DNA of 64,000 nucleotides. Source: Cohnella thailandensis. GTDB lineage: Bacteria; Bacillota; Bacilli; Paenibacillales; Paenibacillaceae. The stretch is from NCBI RefSeq assembly GCF_014212135.1, contig NZ_JACJVQ010000024.1, positions 310,001 through 374,000 on the forward strand. The letters are read 5' to 3'. Made by a program: the position numbers and the translations under genes. Under the pieces are notes generated by a model that saw nothing but the letters and a program-made list of their open reading frames with translations, was not told where the DNA came from and did no database searches. Position 1 is the stretch's first letter. Each line of letters opens with the position of its first letter. This document shows, one piece after another, positions 1-8,064 of this stretch.

Positions 1-9
1 TGTAACTTC

Positions 10-296
10 GCAACTCTGCAACTCTGCAACTCCGCAACTCTGCAACTCTGCAACTCCGCAACTCCGCAACTCTGCAACTCTGCAACTACTCTGTAACTCC
101 GTAACCTCAATAACCTCAATAACCTCAATAACCTCAATAACCTCAATAACCTCAATAACCTCAATAACCTCAATAACCTCAGCAACTTCCGTAACTCAGC
201 AACCTCAGCAACCTCAGCAACCTCAGCAACCTCAGCAACCTCAGCAACCTCAGCAACCTCCGTAACTCAGCAACCTCTGTAACCTCTGTAACCTCC
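10..296. repeat. Degenerate 8/9-bp tandem repeat array
   Basis: Units of 8 bp (GCAACTCT or GCAACTCC) run nine times from 10 to 81. After a short break, units of 9 bp (AACCTCAAT) run eight times from 103 to 174. Further 9-bp units (AACCTCAGC) follow, six of them in an uninterrupted run at 201-254, with scattered AACTCAGC and AACCTCTGT variants up to about 296. All share the core AAC(C)TC. The unit sizes would give no consistent reading frame. Confidence 0.9.
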
Positions 297-366
297 ATGC
301 CCGTGCCCCTCTCGCACCCTACGGAACCTCATACCTTCCGCAGCTGTCTTGACCGCCTCTTCTCAT

Positions 367-434
367 AAAGTCGGATTTGCTAAACCCTAAAGTCGTCAAA
401 TCGAAAGCCCGTCCCGCGGGTTCGCCTTTACAAT
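367..434 (+). promoter_or_regulatory. Class 1 activator promoter before esterase/GH3
   Basis: Two adjacent 22-bp direct repeats begin AAAGTCG at 367 and again at 389. A perfect TACAAT lies at 429-434, exactly 40 bp after the second repeat start. No -35 hexamer is present at the expected place (about 406-411). The same geometry recurs at 7909-7976 and 10061-10128. Tandem sites abutting a promoter without a -35 fit activation by an AraC-type YesN response regulator; the regulator at 5805 is the nearest candidate (inference). Confidence 0.75.
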
Positions 435-509
435 AAAAGCAGCAGAGAGCAAGCGATTGACCTGCCTGGAACCGCACTTCCATATCCTACGCTGGAGAGG
501 AGCAAGAAG

Positions 510-1652
510 ATGGACGCTAGGTACCCGGAATGGCTGGAGGCGTTGGAGAGGAAAACCCGAAGCGAGCAGAGGGACGGCTATACGTTCGTGACGAAGCCGA
601 TTCCCGAGGACGAAGCGGACGCGCCCGGACGGATGGATCCGCGGGTGTATGCGGTGCAGAAGAAGCTGTTCGACGAGATGCCGCAAGGCTTCTCCCTGCC
701 GCTCGACCCAAGCGATCCGATCGCCTTCGCGAAGACGATGAGGGCGCTCATGGGTTGGGACAACGAAGACGTAACCGGAGGAGCGGTGTCGGCCGTCGGC
801 CGGACGATCGAAGGGAGCGGCGGCCCGATTCCGGTGAGGATTTATACTCCGCCGGGGGAGCGGCTCCGGCGCGCTATCGTGTTCTTCCACGGGGGCGGCT
901 TTATCGGCGGCACGCTGAGGACGGTGGAGAACCCGTGCAAGTGCCTGGCGCTGCGCGCGGACGCCGTCGTCGTCTCCGTCGATTACCGGCTCGCGCCCGA
1001 GCACCCGTTCCCGGCGGGCGTAGACGATTGCTGGGACGCCGTCCGCTGGGTCAGCGAGCACGCGGGCGAGCTCGGCGTTCGGCCCGGTCCGCTGGCGGTC
1101 GCCGGGGACAGCGCGGGAGGCAATCTCGCCGCCGTATGCGCGCTGAGGGACCGGGACGAAAGAACCGGGCGGATCGGCTATCAGGCGCTGATTTACCCGA
1201 CCGTGAACATGGGGGCGCTTCCGACCGAGGAAGGCGGCGAATGGAAGCTGGACGCGTACGAGATCTCCGACGAGCATCGCGACGTTATCATTCCCGATCT
1301 TCTGGCGATGAAGGGAGACGGCACGAATCCGCTGCTCCGGCTGTATCTTCAGGACAACGCCGAACCCGATCACCCTTACGCAGCGCCTCTTCACGCGGAT
1401 TTGTCCGGGCTGCCGGAGACGCTCATCGCGACCGCGGAATACGATTACCTCCGGCTTGAGGACGAGGCATACGCCCGCAAGCTGGCCAAGGCGGGAGTCG
1501 CCACGACTCTTATTCAATACAACGGAACGAGCCACGGCTTCATGGACAAGTCCGGGCTGTTCCCGCAGGTGGAAGACGTCATGAAGGAGATCGCGGCGGG
1601 CTTCCGCCGGGCGATGAACCGTTTGGAGGAAAAGGAGCGAGCAACCGAATGA
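510..1652 (+). CDS. Alpha/beta-hydrolase esterase, HSL family
   Basis: Predicted 380-aa cytoplasmic carboxylesterase of the hormone-sensitive-lipase family. The oxyanion-hole motif HGGG is at residues 127-130. The nucleophile elbow GDSAG is at 199-203 (Ser201). Asp312 in EYD and His342 in SHGF complete a plausible triad. There is no signal peptide. GGAGAGGAG lies just upstream of the ATG. The gene overlaps the next by the ATGA arrangement, so it is translationally coupled to the GH3 gene. Such esterases often remove acetyl or other ester groups from sugars or aglycones, and pairing with a glycosidase suggests that role here (inference). Transcription probably starts at the class 1 promoter 367-434. 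Confidence 0.9.
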   Translation: MDARYPEWLEALERKTRSEQRDGYTFVTKPIPEDEADAPGRMDPRVYAVQKKLFDEMPQGFSLPLDPSDPIAFAKTMRALMGWDNEDVTGGAVSAVGRTIEGSGGPIPVRIYTPPGERLRRAIVFFHGGGFIGGTLRTVENPCKCLALRADAVVVSVDYRLAPEHPFPAGVDDCWDAVRWVSEHAGELGVRPGPLAVAGDSAGGNLAAVCALRDRDERTGRIGYQALIYPTVNMGALPTEEGGEWKLDAYEISDEHRDVIIPDLLAMKGDGTNPLLRLYLQDNAEPDHPYAAPLHADLSGLPETLIATAEYDYLRLEDEAYARKLAKAGVATTLIQYNGTSHGFMDKSGLFPQVEDVMKEIAAGFRRAMNRLEEKERATE

Positions 1653-3928
1653 GCGAACATACGGAAATGAAGTCGAAAACGACCCCGTCGGTCCGGTACG
1701 CGGCCAACGAGAACGGACCGACGCTGGGCTATTCCGCGGAGTCCGGCGTCACGATCCTGGAGGTGGACGGCCTTCGCTTCAAGGATATGAGCAAGGACGG
1801 CCGACTTCATCCTTACGAGGATTGGAGGCTTCCCCCGAAGGAGCGGGCGAAGGATCTCGCTTCCCGAATGAGCGTCGAGCAGATCGCGGGGCTGATGCTG
1901 TACAGCCCTCATCAGGCGGTTCCCGCGACGTTCGGCTTTTTCCCGGCGACATACGGAGGCAAGCCGTACGAGGAGAGCGGGGCGGACGCATCGGATCTGA
2001 CGGACCAGCAGAAGGCGTTCCTCGAAGCCGACCATGTCCGCCACGTGCTCGTGACGGCAGTCGAGAGCCCTGCCGCGGCGGCGGTTTGGAACAACCGCTT
2101 GCAGGCGGCAGCCGAAGCCGCTCCGCTCGGCATTCCGGTCAATATCAGCACCGACCCGCGCCACGGCACGGACTCGAGCGCCGAATACAACGCGGGCTCC
2201 GGCGGCGCGATCTCGATGTGGCCGGAAGCGCTCGGTCTCGCGGCCACGTTCGACCCCGCGGTGGCGGAGCGCTTCGGGGAGGTCGCCGCCAAGGAGTATC
2301 GCGCGCTCGGCATCGCGACGGCGCTGTCCCCGCAGGTCGACATCGCCACCGATCCGAGATGGAGCCGGTTCAACGGCACGTTCGGCGAAGATCCCCGTCT
2401 GTCCGCCGACATGGGGAGAGCCTACATCGACGGCTTCCAGACGACGGAAGGCGCCGAAGGCGGCTGGGGAGCGGACAGCGTGAACGCGATGGTCAAGCAT
2501 TGGCCCGGCGGCGGCTCCGGCGAAGGGGGACGGGACGCGCACTTCGGTTACGGCAAATACGCCGTCTATCCCGGGAATAATTTCGAAGATCATCTGATTC
2601 CGTTTACAGAAGGGGCTTTCGACCTGAGAAAGGGCACCGGAGAAGCATCCGCCGTCATGCCGTATTATACGATCTCGTACGGACAGGATAAGAAGAACGG
2701 AGAAAATGTCGGCAATTCCTACAGCGAGTATCTGATTTCGGATCTGCTTCGAGGCAAATACGGGTACGACGGCGTCGTCTGCACTGATTGGGGAATTACG
2801 GAGGACGAGCCGTCCCGGATCGAGCGGCTGTTCCCCGGCGGCCGGAGCTGGGGAGTCGAATCGGGCTACACCGTCGCGGAGCGACATTATAAGATTCTGA
2901 TGGCGGGAGTCGACCAATTCGGAGGCAACAGCGAGATCGGCCCGATTCTCGAAGCCTATCGGATCGGCTGCGAGAAGCAAGGAGAGACGGCGATGAGAGA
3001 ACGCTTCGAGCGTTCCGCCGTCCGGCTGCTGACCAACCTGTTCCGGGTCGGCCTGTTCGAGAATCCGTACCTCGCGCCGGAGGAAAGCGCCCGTATCGTC
3101 GGTCATCCCGACTTCGTGAAGGAAGGCTACGAAGCGCAGCTCAAGTCGGTGGTGCTGCTGAAGAATCGCGGACAGACCCTTCCTCTCAAGAAGGGGACCA
3201 AAGTCTATATCCCGCAGCGCCACACGCCCGCCGGCATCAGCTGGTTCGGGTTTCCGATCGCCGAGAAGACGGAGCATCCGATCAGCCTGAAGACGGCGGC
3301 CCGCTACTTCGAGCTGGTCGAGACGCCGGAGGAGGCGGACGTCGCGATCGTCGCCATTCGCGGCGCCGATTCGGGGAGCGGCTACAGCCCGGAAGACGCG
3401 GCGGCGGGAGGCAGCGGCTACGTGCCGATCAGCCTGCAATACGGGCCGTATACGGCGGAGCACGCCAGGGAATCGAGCCTCGCCGGAGACGCCCGGGACA
3501 AGGACGTGCTTAACCGTTCCTACCGGGGCAAGACGGTCCGGGCGCACAACCACGAGGACCTCGCTCTCGTTCTGGATACGAAGGCGGCGATGGGAGACAA
3601 GCCGGTCATCGTCTCGCTTAACCTGACGAAGCCGACGGTCTGCCGGGAGTTCGAGCCCGCGGCGGACGCGATCGTCGTCAGCTTCGGCGTCCAGGATCAG
3701 GCGCTGCTCGATATACTGACGGGAGAAGCGGAGCCGTCCGCGCTGCTGCCGATGCAGCTTCCGGCGAACATGCGGACCGTCGAGGAGCAGGCGGAGGACG
3801 TTCCGCACGACATGGAGGTCCACGTCGACGCCGAGGGCAACCGCTACGACTTCGCCTTCGGCCTCAACTGGTCGGGCGTCATCGCGGACGCGAGAACGAA
3901 AGCTTACGGCAGGCGAAGCCCGGAATAA
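1649..3928 (+). CDS. Glycoside hydrolase family 3 protein
   Basis: A 759-aa GH3 enzyme that removes terminal beta-linked glucose or xylose from oligosaccharides or glycosides by a retaining mechanism. The N-terminal barrel has KHW at 283-285 and the nucleophile motif VVCTDWG with Asp380. The C-terminal GH3 sandwich follows, and the protein ends without an obvious fibronectin III domain. There is no signal peptide, so it likely acts in the cytoplasm on imported sugars. The ATG overlaps the esterase stop codon. The loops around residues 94-125 and 560-600 look longer than in simple beta-glucosidases. Substrate cannot be read from the sequence. A strong terminator closes this two-gene operon. 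Confidence 0.92.
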   Translation: MSEHTEMKSKTTPSVRYAANENGPTLGYSAESGVTILEVDGLRFKDMSKDGRLHPYEDWRLPPKERAKDLASRMSVEQIAGLMLYSPHQAVPATFGFFPATYGGKPYEESGADASDLTDQQKAFLEADHVRHVLVTAVESPAAAAVWNNRLQAAAEAAPLGIPVNISTDPRHGTDSSAEYNAGSGGAISMWPEALGLAATFDPAVAERFGEVAAKEYRALGIATALSPQVDIATDPRWSRFNGTFGEDPRLSADMGRAYIDGFQTTEGAEGGWGADSVNAMVKHWPGGGSGEGGRDAHFGYGKYAVYPGNNFEDHLIPFTEGAFDLRKGTGEASAVMPYYTISYGQDKKNGENVGNSYSEYLISDLLRGKYGYDGVVCTDWGITEDEPSRIERLFPGGRSWGVESGYTVAERHYKILMAGVDQFGGNSEIGPILEAYRIGCEKQGETAMRERFERSAVRLLTNLFRVGLFENPYLAPEESARIVGHPDFVKEGYEAQLKSVVLLKNRGQTLPLKKGTKVYIPQRHTPAGISWFGFPIAEKTEHPISLKTAARYFELVETPEEADVAIVAIRGADSGSGYSPEDAAAGGSGYVPISLQYGPYTAEHARESSLAGDARDKDVLNRSYRGKTVRAHNHEDLALVLDTKAAMGDKPVIVSLNLTKPTVCREFEPAADAIVVSFGVQDQALLDILTGEAEPSALLPMQLPANMRTVEEQAEDVPHDMEVHVDAEGNRYDFAFGLNWSGVIADARTKAYGRRSPE

Positions 3929-3968
3929 CCCGTCTCATTGCCCGGAGCAAGCGAGCGCCGAACGGCCA

Positions 3969-4002
3969 GGCACCCGGTCCTATCGGACCGGAGTGCCTTT
4001 TT
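3969..4002 (+). terminator. Rho-independent terminator after GH3
   Basis: GGCACCCGGTCC pairs with CGGACCGGAGTGCC around a short loop and is followed by TTTTT. It separates the esterase/GH3 operon from the two-component genes. Confidence 0.9.
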
Positions 4003-4054
4003 GCGACAGAGATGATAGCATAGACGAACAAGGCCAAGAAGGGAGACCTATCCG

Positions 4055-5827
4055 ATGAAGCAGCTTCGTCCCTGGCTGAATTCCTTGCGAGTCAAGCTAT
4101 TCGTCATCATTCTGCTTATCGTCGCTCCTCTTATCGTGATCATCACGATCAACGATTACTATTCCGTGCACGTCGTCCGCAACCAAGTGGCCCAATCGAA
4201 CAAAAACCTGCTTAGCCTGTACATGAACCAGATCGATTCGAACCTGATCGACATCGACAATTACCTGTTCAACGTCTCGGAAGGGAACACGGACCTGCTT
4301 CAGTTCGAGTACCCGGGCAACAAAGGGAGCGCCCAATACTCGCTGGCCAAGATCCGTCTTTTCAACGAGATGAAGAACGAGATCGAATACTACCGCTCGA
4401 TCGACATGTTTTTCCTCTTTTCCGAGTCGAACGACGATATCCTGCTGGCCGGCAGCTCCGATTACGGAACGACCTACGATCGCCGCGAGGCGGTCCAGAA
4501 CGAAGTCCGCAAGCTGCTCTCGACCGACCTGTCGCGAATCGATTACGAGAAGTGGCACGTGTGGAAGGCATCGGACGGCGAATATTATTTATATCACGTG
4601 GTCAAAACGGGAACGGTGTACGTAGGGGCTTGGGTCGCGGCGGACAAGCTGATGACTCCGCTTCATCTGATGGATTTCGGCGAAGAAGGAGGGGCGCTGC
4701 TGGCGACGAAGGAGCTGGCGCCGATGCAGCTGAGAGAGAAGGTGGAGTCGGAGGGGATCGACCTTCATTATGATTCGAGCGCGTTCGAGATCGCCGGCGG
4801 CAAGCAATCGTACCTGGTCATGGGGGAAGCTTCGGCCAAGGGGGATTTCCACTTGATCGCCCTCATTCCGGAGACCGCGATTTTGCAGAAGCTGCCGTAT
4901 CTCCAGAGAATCTCTTCCCTTATCACGATTGCGGCCTGCGTCTTCCTGGTTCTCTTTTTCTTCGTCATGAGGAAGGTGTTCCTGCTGCCCATCCAGCGAA
5001 TCATCTCGGCGATGCGCAAGCTGAAGGACGGCAACTGGTCTTCTACCCTGAAGCCTTACTCCACCTCGACGGAATTCGAAGTCATGAACCAGACGTACAA
5101 CCATATGATCGACGAGATCCGGAATTTGAAAATCAACGTGTACGAGGAGAAGCTGAACCATCAGCGGGCGGAGCTTAAGCATCTGCAGCTTCAGATCAAC
5201 CCGCATTTTTTCCTCAATGCGCTCAACATTATTTATAACCTCGCGACGGTGAAGGATTACGCGCTCATCCAAGAGATGACGAAGTGCCTTGTCGCCTACT
5301 TCCGCTTCATGTTCCGCAGCAATACCTATTTCGTATCGCTGAAGGACGAGCTGGAGCATACCCGCAATTACTTGAGAATCCAGCAGCTTCGTTTTCCCGG
5401 GCATCTGGCCTACCGGATCGAAGCCGAGCCGGAGCTGCTGGAGTACGATATTCCTCCTCTCATCATCCAGACGATCGTCGAGAACTCGATCAAGTACGCC
5501 GTCAGCATGGATGGGATCCTGGAGGTGTATATCCGGGTTCGTTCGGACACGCTCCGCGATCCGGATAAACTGTTCGTCGAGATCGGCGATTCCGGACCGG
5601 GCTATCCCGAAGAAGTGCTGCGCAAGCTGCGGAGCAACGAAGAGACCATCAGCGAGGAAGGCGAGAACGTCGGCATCTGGAACATCAAGCGGAGGCTTGA
5701 GCTGCTGTACAAGCAAGAGGCGTTTATCGCGTTCGGCAATGCTCCCGAGGGCGGGGCGAGGGCGGAGATCGGCTTGCCGCTCGTACAAAAGGAGGGAAGC
5801 GGGAATGTACCAGGTTCTTCTCGTTGA
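4055..5827 (+). CDS. YesM-type sensor histidine kinase
   Basis: A 590-aa membrane sensor kinase. Membrane segment 1 is at about residues 12-33, followed by a large extracellular sensor domain (about 35-284) and segment 2 at about 286-306, then a HAMP region. The His-kinase motif LQINPHFFLNALNII carries the phosphorylated His near residue 383. The ATPase domain has IVENSIKYA and GDSGPGYPEE. This is the standard architecture of YesM/LytS-like kinases that sense extracellular sugars in Bacillales. Start: AAGAAGGGAG precedes the ATG. The 3' end overlaps the response-regulator gene by 23 bp. It is likely to control the class 1 promoters in this locus (inference). Confidence 0.93.
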   Translation: MKQLRPWLNSLRVKLFVIILLIVAPLIVIITINDYYSVHVVRNQVAQSNKNLLSLYMNQIDSNLIDIDNYLFNVSEGNTDLLQFEYPGNKGSAQYSLAKIRLFNEMKNEIEYYRSIDMFFLFSESNDDILLAGSSDYGTTYDRREAVQNEVRKLLSTDLSRIDYEKWHVWKASDGEYYLYHVVKTGTVYVGAWVAADKLMTPLHLMDFGEEGGALLATKELAPMQLREKVESEGIDLHYDSSAFEIAGGKQSYLVMGEASAKGDFHLIALIPETAILQKLPYLQRISSLITIAACVFLVLFFFVMRKVFLLPIQRIISAMRKLKDGNWSSTLKPYSTSTEFEVMNQTYNHMIDEIRNLKINVYEEKLNHQRAELKHLQLQINPHFFLNALNIIYNLATVKDYALIQEMTKCLVAYFRFMFRSNTYFVSLKDELEHTRNYLRIQQLRFPGHLAYRIEAEPELLEYDIPPLIIQTIVENSIKYAVSMDGILEVYIRVRSDTLRDPDKLFVEIGDSGPGYPEEVLRKLRSNEETISEEGENVGIWNIKRRLELLYKQEAFIAFGNAPEGGARAEIGLPLVQKEGSGNVPGSSR

Positions 5828-7415
5828 CGACGAAGTACACGCGGTCCGGGGTCTCGAGGCGGGGATGCGTTGGGATCGGCTCGACGTGTCGGAGGTGCAT
5901 ACGGCCCATAGCCTCAAGCAAGCCCAAGAGGTGCTGGGGAGAGGCGGCGTCGACCTCATGGTCTGCGACATCGAGATGCCGCAAGGCAGCGGGCTGGAGC
6001 TGCTCGCGTGGGTTCGGGAGCATCATCCGCGGACGGAGACCGTGTTCCTCACGTGCCACTCGGACTTCGGCTACGCGAAGCAGGCGATCTCTCTCAGCAG
6101 CTTCGATTACCTGCTGAAGCCGGTCGATTACGGGGAGCTGGAAGGCGTGCTCGCGAAGGCGATCGACAAGATCGGCAAGGATCGGGAGCGGCGCCGGTTC
6201 GAAGAGACTCACCGCAAGTACGCGCAGCTCTGGGAGGCGCATCGTCCCCTGCGCAAGGAGAGATTCTGGAAGGACATCGTCGAGCAAGCGATTCCGGCGA
6301 TTCCGGAGCGGATCGATTCCCGCGCGGCGGAGAGCAACCTGAGCTATCACTCCGGCCAGAGCTTTCTTCCGATCTATGTCCAGGTTCAGCGCTGGAACAA
6401 GACGCTGTCCCAGCGGGAGCAGAGAATCATGGAGTACGCGCTGCGCAACGCGGCCGAGGAGCAGATGTGCGGCAACGACGCGGAAGCCGCCGTCGTGCCG
6501 CTGGATAACGGGGCGATTCTCGTTATTCAGCCCTGGTCGGAGAACGAGTCGCTGAAGCGGGTCAAGGGCAGCTGCGACGAGTATATCGCGAGCTGCAACC
6601 GGTATTTCTACTGCGACTTGTGCATCTACGTGGGTTCGCCGGCCTTCCCTCCCGGAATGGCGGAATCGCTTCGCGAGCTGCGGCGGCGCAGCCGGGACAA
6701 CGTGACGGTGACGAACGAGGCGCTGCTTCCCGGCGAGCTTGCCGCTTGCCGGTCGCCGTTCGTTCCTCCTCCGCTGAAGGAGTGGGCGGAATGGATGAAG
6801 AGCGGGGCGAGGGATCGGCTCGAAGCGGATATCGAGAGCTATCTCGGAACGCTGAAGGAGGAGAAAGGGAGCCTGAACGGGGCGGGGCTGCAGCGGATCT
6901 ACCAAGATTTTCTTCAGATGGTTCTTTACGTGCTGCAGCTAAAGGGACTGCAGGCGAACGAGGTGTTCTCGGAGAACCTGCTGACGGGCAAGCCGGAGGC
7001 GGCGCTCCGCTCGCTTCAGGCGTTCCGCGAATGGGCGCTGAACGTCGTCGAGGCGGCGATGAGCCGGCTTCACGCGACGGAAGGGAGCCTGTCCATCGTC
7101 GACAGGGTCAAGCGCTTTATCTCCGAGCAACTGGGAGAGCAGGAGCTGTCCCGCGAGGAGATCGCGAACCACGTCTACCTCAATCCCGATTATTTGACCC
7201 GCCTCTTCAAGAAGGAATGCGGCCTGTCGATCTCGGATTATCTGCAACAGCAGCGCATCGAATACGCGAAGAAGCTGCTTGCCGGCTCGGAACAGTCGAT
7301 CAGCGATATCGCGCTGGCTTCCGGCTATTCCAACCTGTCCTACTTCTCCACGATCTTCAAGAAGGCGACGGGAACGGCTCCGGCGGATTACCGGCGTAGC
7401 TGCCAGAAGCTTTGA
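5805..7415 (+). CDS. YesN-type response regulator, AraC DNA-binding
   Basis: A 536-aa response regulator. The receiver domain is at residues 1-120 with the acidic pair D9/E10, phospho-acceptor Asp55 in VCDIEMPQ, and Lys in LLKPVDY. The middle is a long poorly conserved region (about 130-430). The C-terminal AraC domain (about 435-536) has two helix-turn-helix motifs (EEIANHVYLNPDYLTRLFKK and ISDIALASGYSNLSYFSTIF). The ATG at 5805 is chosen because the receiver fold starts with MYQVLLVDDE and GGAGGGAAG lies in front; longer versions would be read from inside the kinase gene. It probably binds the 22-bp direct repeats found at 367, 7909 and 10061 (inference). Confidence 0.93.
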   Translation: MYQVLLVDDEVHAVRGLEAGMRWDRLDVSEVHTAHSLKQAQEVLGRGGVDLMVCDIEMPQGSGLELLAWVREHHPRTETVFLTCHSDFGYAKQAISLSSFDYLLKPVDYGELEGVLAKAIDKIGKDRERRRFEETHRKYAQLWEAHRPLRKERFWKDIVEQAIPAIPERIDSRAAESNLSYHSGQSFLPIYVQVQRWNKTLSQREQRIMEYALRNAAEEQMCGNDAEAAVVPLDNGAILVIQPWSENESLKRVKGSCDEYIASCNRYFYCDLCIYVGSPAFPPGMAESLRELRRRSRDNVTVTNEALLPGELAACRSPFVPPPLKEWAEWMKSGARDRLEADIESYLGTLKEEKGSLNGAGLQRIYQDFLQMVLYVLQLKGLQANEVFSENLLTGKPEAALRSLQAFREWALNVVEAAMSRLHATEGSLSIVDRVKRFISEQLGEQELSREEIANHVYLNPDYLTRLFKKECGLSISDYLQQQRIEYAKKLLAGSEQSISDIALASGYSNLSYFSTIFKKATGTAPADYRRSCQKL

Positions 7416-7908
7416 CCCGGCAACACCTCACGGTCGCCGAAGCGATTGCGAGTGCTGCTGATTTCCCTGAAAAATGCTGTTGCATTGCATCGTTTCGGGC
7501 CTGCTTGGGCGGCGTTGAGCGGAAATGATGCATTTGCGCCACATTTGCTCGCATTTGGCAAGCGGCTTTTTGGAGGGAGCGGTCACGGGTATCGGTGCCC
7601 GGTGGTTCGGCTAACGGACATTGGCGACGCTTAAGCGCTAAAAATACGGACATCGAAAATGAAACGGACATACGGTCCGTCAGCGGCCGAATTTTGTTCG
7701 GATTAGGCGTTTTTGCTCTTCTAAGGGTTTCCGATGTCCGTTAGAAATCAAAGAGGGCGATTTCGGGGATCTAACGGACGGTATGTCCGCAAGAGCGCTG
7801 TCCGCAGTGTTTGCAGTGTCAGCAGTGTCAGCAGTGTCAGCAGTGTCCGCAGTATCCGTACTGTCCGCAGTCTGCGTTGTCCTCGATTCAAAGAGGCTTT
7901 TACTCCAT
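7416..7908. other. Long non-coding gap with CGGACA and 9-bp repeats
   Basis: No convincing gene. From 7612 to 7795 the heptamer ACGGACA or its complement recurs (near 7614, 7646, 7664, 7735 and 7784), often as TAACGGAC. This resembles the TAACGGAA copies near 50980-51163. A 9-bp tandem array follows at 7804-7875. No clear terminator for the response-regulator gene could be identified. Confidence 0.55.
7804..7875. repeat. 9-bp tandem repeat (GCAGTGTCA), 8 units
   Basis: Eight consecutive 9-bp units start at 7804. Three are identical (GCAGTGTCA at 7813-7839) and the others differ by one to three bases. The unit length matches the 9-bp units in the array at 103-296, although the sequence differs. 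It lies just upstream of the class 1 promoter at 7909. Confidence 0.85.
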
Positions 7909-7976
7909 ATAGTCGGATTATTATAACCGGAAAGTCGTTTTTTTGGTGGGTAGAGTCGGCGGCGGGTCCTTACAAT
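7909..7976 (+). promoter_or_regulatory. Class 1 activator promoter before binding protein 1
   Basis: Direct repeats begin ATAGTCGG at 7909 and AAAGTCG at 7931, exactly 22 bp apart. TACAAT is at 7971-7976, exactly 40 bp after the second. No -35 hexamer is seen. The geometry is identical to 367-434 and 10061-10128. Confidence 0.78.
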
Positions 7977-7990
7977 AGGGATCAACCACC

Positions 7991-8004
7991 TGAATGCGCT
8001 TTCA
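7991..8004 (+). promoter_or_regulatory. cre-like catabolite operator
   Basis: TGAATGCGCTTTCA matches the Bacillus CcpA operator consensus TGWAANCGNTNWCA at 13 of 14 positions. It lies about 14 bp downstream of the -10 element, where CcpA binding would block transcription. CcpA itself is not in the window. Confidence 0.5.
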
Positions 8005-8064
8005 TTCACTTGGATTAGAGCGCAGAAAAAGGGGTACAAGCCAATCGATAATGGGGGAAAGCCA

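Larger units (their letters stand above)
1..509. other. Non-coding left edge with repeats and promoter
   Basis: No credible gene lies here. The stretch holds the short tandem-repeat array at 10-296, about 65 bases of unremarkable sequence, and then the class 1 repeat/TACAAT promoter at 367-434 that serves the esterase gene at 510. The antisense frame across 396-1535 has no family signature and is a composition shadow of the esterase. Confidence 0.7.

Noticed and set aside
10..296. Possible CRISPR or replication-origin iterons
   Set aside because: Units are 8-9 bp and contiguous without spacers, and no replication gene is nearby.
1514..3823. Long antisense open frames (here 769 aa; also 9985-12039, 31536-33695, 35255-36649, 37340-39787, 58534-60657)
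   Set aside because: They mirror strongly supported genes, have biased Arg/Asp/Val-rich composition, no ribosome site and no family motifs. They arise from GC-rich codon use.
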